A DNA stretch of 64,000 nucleotides from CAZMZW01 sp963802275 (GTDB taxonomy: Bacteria; Chloroflexota; Anaerolineae; Anaerolineales; Anaerolineaceae), in the NCBI GenBank assembly GCA_963802275.1, contig CAWDIB010000004.1, positions 744,001 through 808,000 of the forward strand, read 5' to 3'. Each line of letters opens with the position of its first letter. Within the stretch, counting starts at the first letter, position 1. The notes beneath the pieces were generated by a model. That model was not told where the DNA came from and did not search any database. It saw nothing but the letters and a program-made list of their open reading frames with translations. A program made the translations under genes and the position numbers. Of this stretch, positions 8,615 to 18,382 are shown piece after piece.

Positions 8615-9855
8615 TTATCCGACAAGAGGAAATTGGGGGAGATTATCGACAGTCCAATAACTTAAAGTATCTTTTGATTATCAAACAAATCAGTCTTGAA
8701 TGGATCCAAATACTACCATCAATCTTTCTGGCTGAATACAATAGTCTAAATGGAGCTTATGTATCATTTGAGATCGGTTCGATTATAGAACAATATGCAA
8801 ATGTTCCCATGCAGATCCAGTATTATTCCAATAATAGCAATTATCTGACCCTCTGACAACTGGCATTACGTATTTTATGAACCATTACATTATCAACATG
8901 ACCAGTAAGTATTGATCGCATCACCTTATTATCAATGATATCTACGACATGAGTCAGGAGATATTCTCATAAACCTTCAGTATTAACATTGAGTCAGAAG
9001 TCACATTCCCTTGATAGCGACAATAATGAAATACCTTTTTTTGCAAGAACTGTAATCCATACACCATCATGCAGTATCATTCAGTACCAGATTTGACTTG
9101 GATGAAGAAATCTATCTGATTATTTCGCATCCCAGTAATTCAAGACATGATTCATTATTGTGTATCAAGATCATACCAAAATCTTAATTTGAGGATTACT
9201 TTAATTCTTTCATTAAATGGTAAAGTCAAGAATCCCTGCATTAACCCAATTTTATTTTCTTTCTTGAATTGATCTATGTATACTCCATTACTTATTGGAA
9301 TCATTTCAGTATCATTCAAGTGTTGTTCAGGAACTTCTACACCATTCATCTCATAAGCTGGAAAATTACCAGCCGCTTTTCCACTCATTGATATATCTCA
9401 TTGCCAGATGCAGGTTTATCGGCATAAGGGTCGGTGATCTTCAATAATGCAGTTGTGCTCCGCTGTCTTATTGGTAATCGAAAAACTGCCATCCGACGAT
9501 GTGGTTGCACATTCCTGGTCAATGCAAACCTTGTAACCTGATAGCCCTGGTTCTGGGAGGGTGACCAGGTCGCCATTTTTCAAGTTTGGATGGGCAGCGA
9601 CATAATCCTTGATGGCTTTATCCAGGTCGGGTTGCAGGGGCTGGCGGGGATCAGCGAGACGTTCGGGGTCATAAACGAATGAGGATTCGTCCTGGAGGCC
9701 GGAGCCGTTCATGTCGAAGAAGAGCTTGCCGGTGAAGGGTTTGGGGGTGGCAGACGGCGTAGGTGGTTGGCGGTTGGGTTTGCGGCGGGTGTGGACTGGG
9801 GGGAGCAGGCAGAAAGGAAAAGAATAATAAAAAGAAAGAAATTAATCTTCTTCAT
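8615..9855 (-). pseudogene. degenerate tandem copy of an M23 peptidase lipoprotein
   Basis: It is a decayed duplicate of the gene at 9861-11057. It starts at 9855 with a lipoprotein signal (MKKINFFLFIILFLSAC), only 5 bases after the upstream copy stops. Recognisable pieces, in different frames, are FDMNGSGLQDESSF (near 9710), AIKDYVAAHPNLKNGD, a CNA-like GLSGYKVCIDQECATTSSDG segment, EVPEQHLNDTEMIPISNG, and far downstream GQIIAIIG and EHLHIVL (around 8790-8840), the remains of the M23 HxH zinc motif. It ends YWTVDNLPQFPLVG at 8615, nearly identical to the end of the other copy. Several frameshifts and lost segments make it non-functional as written. It accounts for the otherwise empty 8.6-9.15 kb stretch. 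Confidence 0.72.
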
Positions 9856-9860
9856 TATTT

Positions 9861-11057
9861 CTAGCTCACAAGAGGGAATTGGGGAAGATTATCGACTGTC
9901 CAAAATACAATTGAAATATTATTTCCAATATTTCGATATGGATCTATATCTGGGGGGCTTGTACCTTCCCGACAACAATCTGTCGAATCATAGAGTGCAA
10001 AATGAAGGTGTTCATATGTACCTTCCGGGTGTTTATAGAGCACACCGGTTTTACCCGACAAACCTATAATTTGACCGCGAACTATTTCAGATTTAATTGA
10101 TACAAGAATCCTACTTAAATGACCATATCCAGATTGAAATCTTCTTTTCCCCATAACATGATCAAGGGTTACTTGCAAAGCCCCTGTTGATAATGAATCG
10201 GCGTAATTAACCGTTCCTGATGAAGAAGCAATAATCAATGTCCCTTCTGGCATAACATAATCAATTCCATTATGATTATCACATGTACCATTAACTACAA
10301 CATCTAGATTGCAATCACTTTTTTTTCTATTTTCTAAAAAATTGAGAACTTTGCCGAATTTAGGATCTAAATCAAAATATGTACTCAAATAGACTTTTAT
10401 TTCTGATTCTTTTTCATAAGGAAAAGTTAGAAACCCCTGCATAAGTCCAATAATATTTTCCTTCTTTGAGGTTAAATAAATACCATTTTCAATTGGAGTT
10501 ACTTTTGTGTCATTTATTTGTTGATTTGGGATTTTCACACCATTCATCTCATAAGCAGGAATTACTATTGGTCCATTCCATGCATTGATAAATCTCATAG
10601 CTAATGCGAGTTTACCTGCATAAGGGTCAGTAATCTTCAAGAGAGGATTCGTACTTCCAGCACTGTTGGAAATTGAAAATCTGCCATCTGATGATGTGGT
10701 CGCACATTGCTGGTCAATGCAGACTTTGTAACCCGATAGCCCTGGTTCGGGAAATTGTGACCAGGTCGCCATTTTTCAGGTTTGGATGGGCGGAGACATA
10801 ATCCTTGATGGCTTTGATCCAGGTCGGGTTGAAGGGGTTGGCGGGGATCAGCGAGACGTTCGGGGTCATATACGAATGAGGATTCATCCTGCAAGCCCGG
10901 AGCCATTCATGTCGAAGAAGAGTTTGCCAGTGAAGGGTTTGGGAGCAGTTGTTGGAATGGGAGGTTGAGTTGGGGTTGCGATGGGTGTGGGCTGAAGGGA
11001 GCAGGCGGAAATAAGGAAAAGGCAAAGAATGAATAAAATCAATGTAGTTCTTTTCAT
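9861..11057 (-). pseudogene. M23 (LytM) peptidase lipoprotein, three frame breaks
   Basis: Starts at 11057 (GAGG 8 bases upstream) with a lipoprotein signal ending LFLISAC, a PTPIATPTQPP linker and FTGKLFFDMNGSG. Alignment with its tandem copy shows three single-base insertions (near 10900, 10825 and 10750); removing them gives about 397 residues. The last 303 residues lie in one frame: a Cys-containing carboxypeptidase-regulatory-like segment, then the M23 domain with HNGIDYVMPEGT (metal ligands His and Asp), SGYGHLSRI, and EHLHFAL (HxH). Such enzymes cut peptidoglycan cross-bridges or peptide stems in the envelope. The insertions could be consensus errors; if so the gene is intact. Two downstream genes follow closely on the same strand. 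Confidence 0.75.
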
Positions 11058-11686
11058 CTTGAATCCCTCGATTGAGATTCTTTAATTATAGTATGGGGCG
11101 GTACTGGCAAGGAACGCCGGCGGGGGCGCCGGCTAAATCGAGAGTCGGAGATCGCTTCGCCGTAAGACGGCTCGCGAAAGCGGCGGGATACGCTGGCGGA
11201 GTGCCCTGCACATGAGCGGCATTGCCCTGTGCCTGGGCAGCCTGGCGCTGCCCGGCACGGGTATCTTCGTGTTCCGCTCCTGCGGAACACTGCGAGAAGC
11301 CGCTCTGTGCGGGTATCTACGCGTTCTGCTCTTGCAGAACGCTTCGAGACGCCAGCTTTATCAGATAAGTGGGAGATTGCCACGGCGCACGGAGTGCGCC
11401 TCGCAATTGCAGTGGAGAGAGATTCTTCGCTGCGCTCAGAATGACCAAAACGCCGGCGGGGGCGCCGGCTTTATCGAAAATGAAAAATATGAGATCGCTT
11501 CGTCGTGCAGACACACTCCTCGCGATGACGAGGTGCGGCAAGGAAGTTCTTGCGAAAGTTGACGCCGGCGGGGACGCCGGCTTTATCAAAGAGACCCCCA
11601 CCCTGCCTCCCCCTGACCGAACCAGGGGGAGGAGGTTGTAAATTGTGATATAAATTCAGACAATCTAACACAGGAGTTTAATATTA
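11058..11686. other. dense repeat island
   Basis: No gene. It contains GCCGGC-type hairpins (about 11113-11137, 11451-11475, 11561-11588), GATCGCTTCG copies (11148-11177, 11490-11529), a TTCGCTGCGCTCA copy (about 11418-11447), nested double-hairpin copies D and E (11192-11356) and a CCTCCCCCT...AGGGGGAGG hairpin (about 11600-11636). CAGGAG at about 11671-11676 serves the next gene. Confidence 0.7.
11192..11356. repeat. double-hairpin repeat copy E with copy D nested inside
   Basis: Copy E: outer stem GCTGGCG (11192-11198) with CGCCAGC (11350-11356); second hairpin GCGTTCTGC-TCTT-GCAGAACGC. Its first hairpin stem GAGCGGC (11214-11220) and GCCGCTC (11299-11305) is split by a complete copy D at 11223-11296. 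D has hairpins GTGCC-T-GGGCAGC/GCTGCCC-GGCAC (11229-11258) and GTGTTCCGC-TCCT-GCGGAACAC (11269-11290), both perfect. Confidence 0.82.
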
Positions 11687-11977
11687 ATGGCAGGAAGGAT
11701 ACGCAGGCTGGTGCTGGACACGCTCAAACCGCTGGAGGTCAGCATCGTGGACATGGCCAAGCAATTAAGTGAGCTGGATGGTGTGGAGGCGGTCAACATC
11801 AGCATCGTGGAAATAGACCTCAAGGTGGAAAATGCCAAGGTTACGATTGAGGGCGAGAATATCAACCCTAAAGAGGTGACACAGTATCTGAAGGACCAGG
11901 GCGTCTCCATCCACTCCATCGACGAGGTGGTGGCGGGTAAGACCATCATCGATGATGCCGCCACGCTGCAGGATTAG
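11687..11977 (+). CDS. DUF211 family protein
   Basis: A 96-residue protein spanning the full DUF211 length, with the family run GRIRRLVLDTLKP at the N-terminus, DGVEAVNISIVEIDLKVEN in the middle and SIHSIDEVVAGK near the C-terminus. The fold is ferredoxin-like and is best known from archaea; the role is unknown. CAGGAG lies 10 bases before the ATG. It stands alone, convergent with the DUF4380-like gene. The family call rests on the very conserved IHSIDEVVAGK stretch. Confidence 0.88.
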   Translation: MAGRIRRLVLDTLKPLEVSIVDMAKQLSELDGVEAVNISIVEIDLKVENAKVTIEGENINPKEVTQYLKDQGVSIHSIDEVVAGKTIIDDAATLQD

Positions 11978-12045
11978 CGTTTTTAGAAACCCCCTTCTTT
12001 TCTTATAGAATCTTTTTCAACACCCTGTTCGGGTGTGTATATTCA

Positions 12046-12954
12046 TTATTTGGTTTGGAGTAAAGGCAAGACCTGCTCCACCATTTCATCTGGCTTGTGG
12101 ATAGGTAAATCCAATTCCTGCAGCGACCAGGTCTCGGTATGCTGTGCCGTTCCCCCGGGTTGCACCATCTGCAGCGGGGCAAGCGATTCCAGTTCAAGAT
12201 AGACATCATTGGTCCAGCATTCGCTGGTGCTGCCGTTGTCGGGATAGTCCCCGCCGAATATAACCGGATATCTCTTTATGAACAGGTCGCGCCCACGTAA
12301 ATAGGCCATCACGCCCAGGGATGAATTCAAGCCCACTTTGAGCCAGCGCGAGATGCCGGCATCCTGGCGAACGAGCAGGCAGCGGCTGTGCCAGTGCAGG
12401 CGCGGGTCAGCCAGGTCGGTGTAATCCCAGGCGGTGAAGACGAGACCAGGTTTGGGCTTAGGATCATCCTTATTCATCTCGAAAGGCAGCAAGCCCACCC
12501 CGCCGGGAGCAAAAGCTGTGATGGCCCAGGGAGCAAGCATTTGAGGTGTGGAAGCGCAGTTAACCAGACGATGTAGAATTTCCACATTCGGCTCGTAAGG
12601 GGACAGGCGAATCTCGATCTCTTTGCGGATGTGGGTGGTGGTTTCCTCGGGCTGGATGAGGCGGATGAAATCTTTCTCTTCCACCAACTGCACATGACCA
12701 TTATCCGGGTAATAGCTGTTGGGGAAATGCTCGGGTGCATTCCACAGGCGGTGCCCGCCATACAGACGCCACTGGTCGCCACCGGTCAACCCGGCGGTTT
12801 CGGGGATGACCGCCAATTGATTGTCGCCGCCCTTGCGGCCAAAGAAGAGGACACGCGGACCGATATCCGTGGTGGCAATCAATTCGACAAGGTCATTTGA
12901 CAGTTGGACGCAATTGGTCCAGCCTGAGAACGGCATTTTTTCAATTTTCAACAT
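12046..12954 (-). CDS. DUF4380-like / aldose-epimerase-fold protein
   Basis: A 302-residue protein beginning MLKIEKMPFSGW. Motifs TDIGPRVLFFGRKGGDNQL and YGGHRLWNAPEHFPNSYYPDN match the DUF4380 group, related to galactose mutarotases (beta-sandwich sugar-binding fold). No signal peptide, so probably cytoplasmic; substrate unknown. I choose the ATG at 12954 over the frame opening at 12996 because GGAGGG lies 8 bases upstream. It is divergent from the flavodiiron gene, with under 70 bases between starts. Confidence 0.72.
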   Translation of the reverse strand: MLKIEKMPFSGWTNCVQLSNDLVELIATTDIGPRVLFFGRKGGDNQLAVIPETAGLTGGDQWRLYGGHRLWNAPEHFPNSYYPDNGHVQLVEEKDFIRLIQPEETTTHIRKEIEIRLSPYEPNVEILHRLVNCASTPQMLAPWAITAFAPGGVGLLPFEMNKDDPKPKPGLVFTAWDYTDLADPRLHWHSRCLLVRQDAGISRWLKVGLNSSLGVMAYLRGRDLFIKRYPVIFGGDYPDNGSTSECWTNDVYLELESLAPLQMVQPGGTAQHTETWSLQELDLPIHKPDEMVEQVLPLLQTK

Positions 12955-13022
12955 GGCAGTTCCCTCCGGCAAGGTTCTATTTATAATTATAGACAATATA
13001 AATCAACTGTTTCGGAGGAAAC

Positions 13023-14216
13023 ATGCAACCGATTGAAATCAAGCCCGGCATCTTTTTTGTGGGAGTCAACGACGAGAAGACCGAGCTGTTTGAAGGGATG
13101 TGGCCGATAAGGCAGGAAGGCATTTCCTATAACAGCTACCTGATCAGGGATGAGAAAAACGTGCTGGTGGACCTGTGCAAGGACGACACCGGCGAAGAGT
13201 ATTTTTCGGAATTAAGAAAAGTAATTGACCCGGCCAGGATCGATACCCTGGTGATCAATCACATGGAGCCGGACCACACCGGAGCGATCGAACTGCTGCG
13301 CCAGTTGAACCCGCAGGTGGTCATCCTGTGCAGTGAAAAAGCCAAATCAATGCTGACCAGTTTCTACGGCATCAGCGACCCGGTGCAAGCAGTCAGTGAG
13401 GGTGACACATTGCAATTGGGCAAACATACCCTGCAGTTCTTTGCCACGCCCAACGTGCACTGGCCGGAAACGATGATGACCTACGAAACCAGCCAGAAAG
13501 TACTGTTCTCCTGCGACGGCTTCGGCGGGTACGGAAAGCTGGATGGGGGCATCTTCGACGACGACTGCGGCAAGCGGGATTGGTATGAACAGGAAGCCAT
13601 GCGCTACTTTGCCAATATCGTGGTCTCGTTCAGCAAGCCAGTGCTGATGGCGATCGCCAAGCTGGCCAAGGTGGAGGTCAACATGGTGGCACCCTCGCAT
13701 GGTCTGGTGTGGCGCAAGGACGCCATGCGCATCGTGCAGCTGTATGAGAAATGGTCCAATTACCGTGAGAAAGCGGAGGCGAGCGTGACGCTCTTGACCG
13801 GTTCCATGTATGGAAACACCGACAAGATGGCTGCGGCAGTTGAGGAAGGATTGCGGGAGAGCCGGGTACCCTGCCAGCGCTTTGAGGTCTGCAGTGATCA
13901 CGTCAGCTACATCCTGCCATCCCTGATGGCACGGCAGGGAGTGATGATCGGCGCGCCCACCTACGAGGGGCGTTTGTACCCGGCGATGAGCCAGGTGCTG
14001 GAAATGGCGGGCATCAAACACCTGGGGACAAGAAAAACCGCTTATTTCGGCAGCTACGGCTGGGGCGGCGGCGGCCTGCGCGCCTTGACCGAAAAGCTGG
14101 AAGGGCTGAAGTGGGAGCTGGTCGAGTCGCTGGATTTCCCCGGGCGGCCAACTGCGGAAATGCTTGCACGCGGGAGGGAACTGGGTAACCGATTCGGAAG
14201 TGTGATCAAAGGTTAG
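13023..14216 (+). CDS. fprA: flavodiiron protein (A-type flavoprotein)
   Basis: A 397-residue enzyme that reduces O2 to water and/or NO to N2O in the cytoplasm of anaerobes. Domain 1 (about 1-245) is a beta-lactamase-like diiron domain with the ligand set NHMEPDHTG (HxExD), NVHWPETM, a metal Asp in SCDGFGGYG and APSHG. Domain 2 (about 258-397) is a flavodoxin with the FMN-binding loop TGSMYGNTDKMA. Length is typical of the two-domain class; no rubredoxin fusion is present and none is next door. GGAGG sits 5 bases before the ATG. A strong terminator follows at 14232-14270. Expected role: oxygen or NO detoxification, which fits an anaerobic lifestyle. Confidence 0.93.
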   Translation: MQPIEIKPGIFFVGVNDEKTELFEGMWPIRQEGISYNSYLIRDEKNVLVDLCKDDTGEEYFSELRKVIDPARIDTLVINHMEPDHTGAIELLRQLNPQVVILCSEKAKSMLTSFYGISDPVQAVSEGDTLQLGKHTLQFFATPNVHWPETMMTYETSQKVLFSCDGFGGYGKLDGGIFDDDCGKRDWYEQEAMRYFANIVVSFSKPVLMAIAKLAKVEVNMVAPSHGLVWRKDAMRIVQLYEKWSNYREKAEASVTLLTGSMYGNTDKMAAAVEEGLRESRVPCQRFEVCSDHVSYILPSLMARQGVMIGAPTYEGRLYPAMSQVLEMAGIKHLGTRKTAYFGSYGWGGGGLRALTEKLEGLKWELVESLDFPGRPTAEMLARGRELGNRFGSVIKG

Positions 14217-14231
14217 AGAACCGTTAAAAGC

Positions 14232-14270
14232 AAAGAGCATTGCAGGATTGACCTGCAATGCTCTTTTTAT
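14232..14270 (+). terminator. Rho-independent terminator after the flavodiiron gene
   Basis: AGAGCATTGCAGG, loop ATTGA, CCTGCAATGCTCT followed by TTTTTAT. It also lies just before the convergent TPR gene stop at 14287. Confidence 0.85.
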
Positions 14271-14286
14271 TTTCCAGAATAGCCGT

Positions 14287-15943
14287 TTATTTCAAAACTT
14301 TTAGAATCCAGGCTTCCATTTGTCCAGTGGTAACATCGCCGCCATAGGTTTTCTCTGTTGGCATTCTAAATGACCTGAGCCGCGGGCAGACCTCCGGGTT
14401 GTTTCCCACTAATTTTATTTTCGACACCACTTTTCCGCTGACCACATCCACGAGCGACAAGGTGACCGAATAGCGGATGCGCTCCAATTTATGGCCACCG
14501 GTGTAAGGGCAAGTTTGAATGCGGTCCTGGCCATCCACGCGTTGAATGACGTAGCGGAATGTGCCGGGGATATCAGCCATTTTTTCCGGCGGCAATGGAA
14601 TTGCTCCACAAACATATGCCTTGGCTGGCTCATCCTTGAGGATGCCCACCACCAGCCGCATGGATTTAACCAAATCAGGATCGGCTTCCTCCACTTCGCC
14701 ACAGGAAACATACCTGGCTAATTCCATGACAGCCCTGGCATCCGTGCCATCATCGCGGGCAAATAAATCAATGGCAGATGTCCTCTTTTCGGCAACCTGC
14801 GCCTGGAAGGACTCGTTTTGCGATGCATCCTTGAGTTCATCCAGCATGGCCAGGGCATCAAGAAATTGGCTTTGATCAATGAGCGACCCGGCTTTCTTAA
14901 GCTTCACTTCCGGCAGAAAGTCCCGCGCCCTTTGCGCCACGGAGGCGGAAGGATAATCCGCCAGCAGGGTATTCAACGCGTCCAGGGCGACCTCATAATT
15001 CTTTTTCGCCTCTTCAACCTGGGCATATTTCAAATAAATGGCGGGAATTTCAGCGACAGCCTGCGATGCTACAGCCGACCTTGAAAAGCTGGCTAAAATG
15101 ACCTGGTAGGTCTTGATGGCTGCAGAATAATCATTCTTCTCAACCTGCTGCCTGGCCAATTGCAAATTCAAGGCAGCCCTTTCTTCATAGAAATGAGTGA
15201 TCACCGGCGCGTTGGGATATGTTTTCAATGCAGCGGCATACTTATCCAACGCCTCTTCATACTTCGCCTGTTTCTGCAAGGACAAACCCCAGTCGCGGTA
15301 GGTAGATGCAATTTGATCCTGAACCGCCTTCACCTGCGATGAGCGCGGGTAAGCTTTTAAATATTTATCATACTCGCCAATAGCCGATTCAAATTGATTT
15401 TGCTGATAGGCTTGATCGGCAATAACCAAATAATTGACTTCCTGATACTTTGCCTCAGCTTGAGAGACGACAGGATCAAAGGTCAACTGGTAGAAGCTGA
15501 CCACATTTTTGAAAAGCGAGGCAGCCGCTGGATAATTTTCTTCTTTCATTTCTCCAAGCGCGGATTGATAAACAGCCCGGGCGAGAGGATTGGAACCAGA
15601 GGAAGCCGAATACCTCACCGACCATTATCAGGGCTGTCACCGCAAAAAGAATCCAGGGGATTTTAACCACCTGACCGGGAAGTTTTACATCATCCCTGCC
15701 CGCCAGCTTCCAGCCATCATAAGCCATCCAAATGAAGTAAATTGCAAAGGCAAGAATCCAGAGGACTGGCTGTGCTGAGGCATGAGCGAGGGTAGCGAGC
15801 AGGATGAGTGCAATCAAACCTGCAAAATGGATTGCCCAGCGTTTCCAGTTTTTCAGGAATAAGTAACCCAATCCTAACCCGGTTAGATTAAGAGATGCAA
15901 TTCCGATCCTTTGTATTTTATTTTTTCCATTTTCCGCCATCAT
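14287..15943 (-). pseudogene. membrane protein with TPR-like repeats, frame broken once
   Basis: One gene split into two frames overlapping at about 15476-15618. The N-terminal frame (from 15943) has roughly four hydrophobic helices, including GLGLGYLFLKNWKRW and IPWILFAVTALIMVGEVFGFLW; the second frame carries on from SSGSNPLARAVYQSALGEM with many TPR-like helical repeats (for example YDKYLKAYPRSSQVKAVQDQ) and a C-terminal domain around VQRVDGQDRIQTCPYTGG. The total of 1657 bases is one over a multiple of three, fitting a single extra base near 15600 and a 551-residue product. The repeats probably mediate protein contacts at the membrane. Two separate genes are possible but less likely, because the first frame ends in non-homologous residues. 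Confidence 0.6.
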
Positions 15944-16254
15944 TCCTCCTGACTTAAAAATATTTTGATGACAATCATAATATCATTAATGAAAGTATGA
16001 TTGCGATGACTTTCATCCTAATTCTTTAGCAAACCAACGGGATACAGTGTTTTGTTTGGATGAATTTCATTTAAGAAAAGAGATGAAACCTGTCCCAAAG
16101 AAGGGAATCATTCTCCTCTACATCTTAGATGTTAATCATTTGCACAAAATTAATAATGATCCCTCCATCAAAACACCCAGCCGAAACCAAAATCATATTT
16201 AATCGTAATATTTAAGAGTAGTATTATTTCATTCAGTTTATAAGGAGCTTACTT
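15944..16254. other. AT-rich intergenic region
   Basis: Divergent region between the TPR/membrane gene and the 5-helix membrane protein. No gene, repeat or RNA is visible. AGGAG at about 16242-16246 is the ribosome-binding site of the next gene. Confidence 0.5.
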
Positions 16255-16749
16255 ATGGATAACAAAGGCGGAATCATCGTCGGGCTGGTCATCATCGCGG
16301 TTGGCGCGCTGCTGCTGGCCAACCAGTATTTGAACTTTCAGTTCGACCTCTTTAGCGGCAATTTTGTGTTGATCACCCTGGGCGCCATCTTTTTGATCCT
16401 GGCGCTGTTCACCGGGCGCAGTGGCCTGGCGGTTCCAGGCAGCATCCTGGCCGGCATTGGCGCGATCATGCTGGTGCAGGAGATGCCGGGCAACCTGCTG
16501 GACTGGTCCTATGCCTGGACGCTCATCCCGGGTTTCGTGGGCATCGGCGTGCTGCTCTCCGGTATGCTGGACCGAAGCCACCGCCATTTTGACAGCGGCG
16601 GATTGGTGCTGGTGGCCATCAGCGCAGCCGGTTTCCTGATGTTCGGCGGATTCCTTGGGCTTGGCTGGGACGCCGCTCAATACTGGCCGGTGCTGCTGAT
16701 CGTGGCGGGCGTGGTGGTGTTGTTCAGCGCCATTTTCAAACGAAAATAA
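16255..16749 (+). CDS. small multi-pass membrane protein (LiaF-TM/DUF5668-like)
   Basis: 164 residues with about five hydrophobic segments in paired arrangement (GIIVGLVIIAVGALLLANQY, FVLITLGAIFLILALF, and a C-terminal WPVLLIVAGVVVLFSAIFKRK). This resembles the LiaI/LiaF-like transmembrane region found in envelope-stress proteins and in many small uncharacterised proteins. There is no soluble C-terminal domain, so a LiaF role cannot be claimed. AGGAG lies 8 bases before the ATG and a terminator follows, so it is probably transcribed alone. Confidence 0.65.
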   Translation: MDNKGGIIVGLVIIAVGALLLANQYLNFQFDLFSGNFVLITLGAIFLILALFTGRSGLAVPGSILAGIGAIMLVQEMPGNLLDWSYAWTLIPGFVGIGVLLSGMLDRSHRHFDSGGLVLVAISAAGFLMFGGFLGLGWDAAQYWPVLLIVAGVVVLFSAIFKRK

Positions 16750-16768
16750 AAACTTCCATCGATATCGA

Positions 16769-16799
16769 GAGCCAATGATGCGTCATTGGCTTTTTTTAT
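16769..16799 (+). terminator. Rho-independent terminator
   Basis: AGCCAATGA, loop TGCG, TCATTGGCT, then a run of seven T. Confidence 0.88.
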
Positions 16800-16844
16800 T
16801 TAGCGGATGCTATAATCGGCTTACCTCATTATTGAGGATTGGAA

Positions 16845-17703
16845 ATGGCCATTTACCAGGGAAAAAATTTGATCGACCAAATGAATCATCTGACCGTGCA
16901 GCCAAACTGCCTGGCCGTGTGGGGTTTGGGGCAGATGGGGCTGGCAGTCAAGAGCAGCGACGGGCGGATCATTTATATCGACCCGGTATTGACCAACGTG
17001 GTGGCGATAAAAATACCCTCCGTAGCGGATAAATTCACACGCGCCTTCCCTGCCCCACTCAAACCGGAAGAGGTCAGCAATGCCGATTATTGTTTTTTGT
17101 TCGCATGAGCACCTGGACCACACCGACCCGCTGACATTCGGACCGATGGCCAAGGCCAGCCCGCAGGCAAAATTCATCACCACCGGATGGGCGGGCAGCC
17201 TGCTGGATGAGGCTGGCATCGAGCCAAACAGGAGAATCATCCCGAAACACGGCGAACCGCTCGACCTGGATGGACTACGTGTGAGCGTCATCCCGGCGGT
17301 GCATGATGAAATGGAATTCGACCCCGCCAAAGGTTTCCGCTTTTTCAGCTTTCAAATGGAATGGGGAGGGGTGCGCCTGTTCCACTCCGGAGATACGCGG
17401 GTGACAGCGGAATACCTGACCCACCTGCACACCCTGCCGGCGGCGGATATTGCCCTGGTGGCAGCCAACGGCCGGGATGAATACCGCAAATCGCTGGATG
17501 TGCTGGGCAACCTGCACCCAGCCGAGGCGGTGTGGCTGGCGATGGAAATGGGCTGGGACATGGTCATTGGCGGGCACAACGACCTGTTCGAATGGAACAC
17601 CATCGGGGCGGGCTCGCTGGCCGAGGCGGTACACAAGTACAACCCGCGCCAGAAGTACCGCTGCCAATTGCAGCCGGGCGAATTGTTCTATTACGTTAAA
17701 TAA
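16845..17703 (+). pseudogene. metallo-beta-lactamase-fold hydrolase (UlaG-like), one extra base
   Basis: Two frames join into a 285-residue protein if one T is removed from the T6 run at about 17092-17097: ...VSNADYCF then CSHEHLDHTDPLTFGPM. SHEHLDH is the HxHxDH zinc motif; later ligands are visible in VIPAVHDE, LFHSGDT and GGHNDLF. The family includes UlaG/RomA-type enzymes hydrolysing lactones or phosphoesters; the substrate is unknown. The ATG at 16845 has GAGGA 6 bases upstream. A homopolymer indel is a common consensus error, so the gene is probably intact in the organism. Confidence 0.75.
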
Positions 17704-17753
17704 AATACCCATCCGCAGCGGATGAGTCAGGTGGGATTGAGGAATAATTCCTT

Positions 17754-18344
17754 TTAGTTGGGCAAGACGTTAAATTTAAATTCACCGACCAGGGTGCTGC
17801 CGATGAAGGCCTGCATCCTGTATTCACCCGGTTTGGCTGCCGTACCCCAGCGGCCGCAGCTGAGCGGGCTGCCATCCGTTTTGGTGGTGAATAGACCGCC
17901 GAACTGATTGGAGGAGCCTTCCGGGGTGGTGATCCATAAAATGAATGAAGTATTGATCCCTTGTTCTGTCTTGACCCAAAAATGAGTCTGGGCGGATTCG
18001 CTCTGTGAAATGACGGTAATGACCTTAGCCTGTGGATCATCACCCCTGGTGGCATAAATGGTGAGCGCCGGCAGGCTGCCGGTGGGGGTGGGCGGGATGG
18101 ACGCCTGGCCCATGCTGAAAGGTCCCCTGGCGCCCTGCAACAAGGCCGGGATCTCTTTGGTGAGGTTATTGACCAGATTGACGATGGAGTTATAGAAAAC
18201 ACTGCCAAAGACCAGGCTGGCAATGAGGATGATGAGTACCGTCGTCACCCAGGCACCCAGGCAACCGATACAGCCGCCAAAAAAAGAGGTCAGCCCAAAA
18301 CGGCCAATGCCTTTAATGTCAACTTTATTTTCCGCTTTTTGCAT
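17754..18344 (-). CDS. unidentified single-pass membrane protein
   Basis: 196 residues. A cytoplasmic N-terminus precedes one strong membrane segment, GAWVTTVLIILIASLVFGSVFY (about residues 30-52). The remainder is predicted outside, with a TPTGSLPAL-type linker and a beta-rich domain. I recognise no family. It has no Shine-Dalgarno sequence; TAAAAT ends 6 bases before the ATG (18351-18356), which suggests a leaderless message. It is divergent from the Tgt-like gene and its promoter region is shared. Confidence 0.6.
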   Translation of the reverse strand: MQKAENKVDIKGIGRFGLTSFFGGCIGCLGAWVTTVLIILIASLVFGSVFYNSIVNLVNNLTKEIPALLQGARGPFSMGQASIPPTPTGSLPALTIYATRGDDPQAKVITVISQSESAQTHFWVKTEQGINTSFILWITTPEGSSNQFGGLFTTKTDGSPLSCGRWGTAAKPGEYRMQAFIGSTLVGEFKFNVLPN

Positions 18345-18382
18345 GACTGAATTTTAACATAACGGATTTCGTCAAGCCCATC

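Noticed and set aside
8674..8856. Small plus-strand ORF in an AT-rich stretch
   Set aside because: The stretch is the decayed 3' part of the tandem M23 gene on the other strand.
11058..11686. CRISPR array
   Set aside because: The repeats differ in length and type, are not evenly spaced and have no spacers; no cas gene is present.
13347..14258. Open frame of 303 codons on the minus strand
   Set aside because: Antisense to the flavodiiron gene; composition (His/Gln/Arg-rich) is that of a shadow frame.
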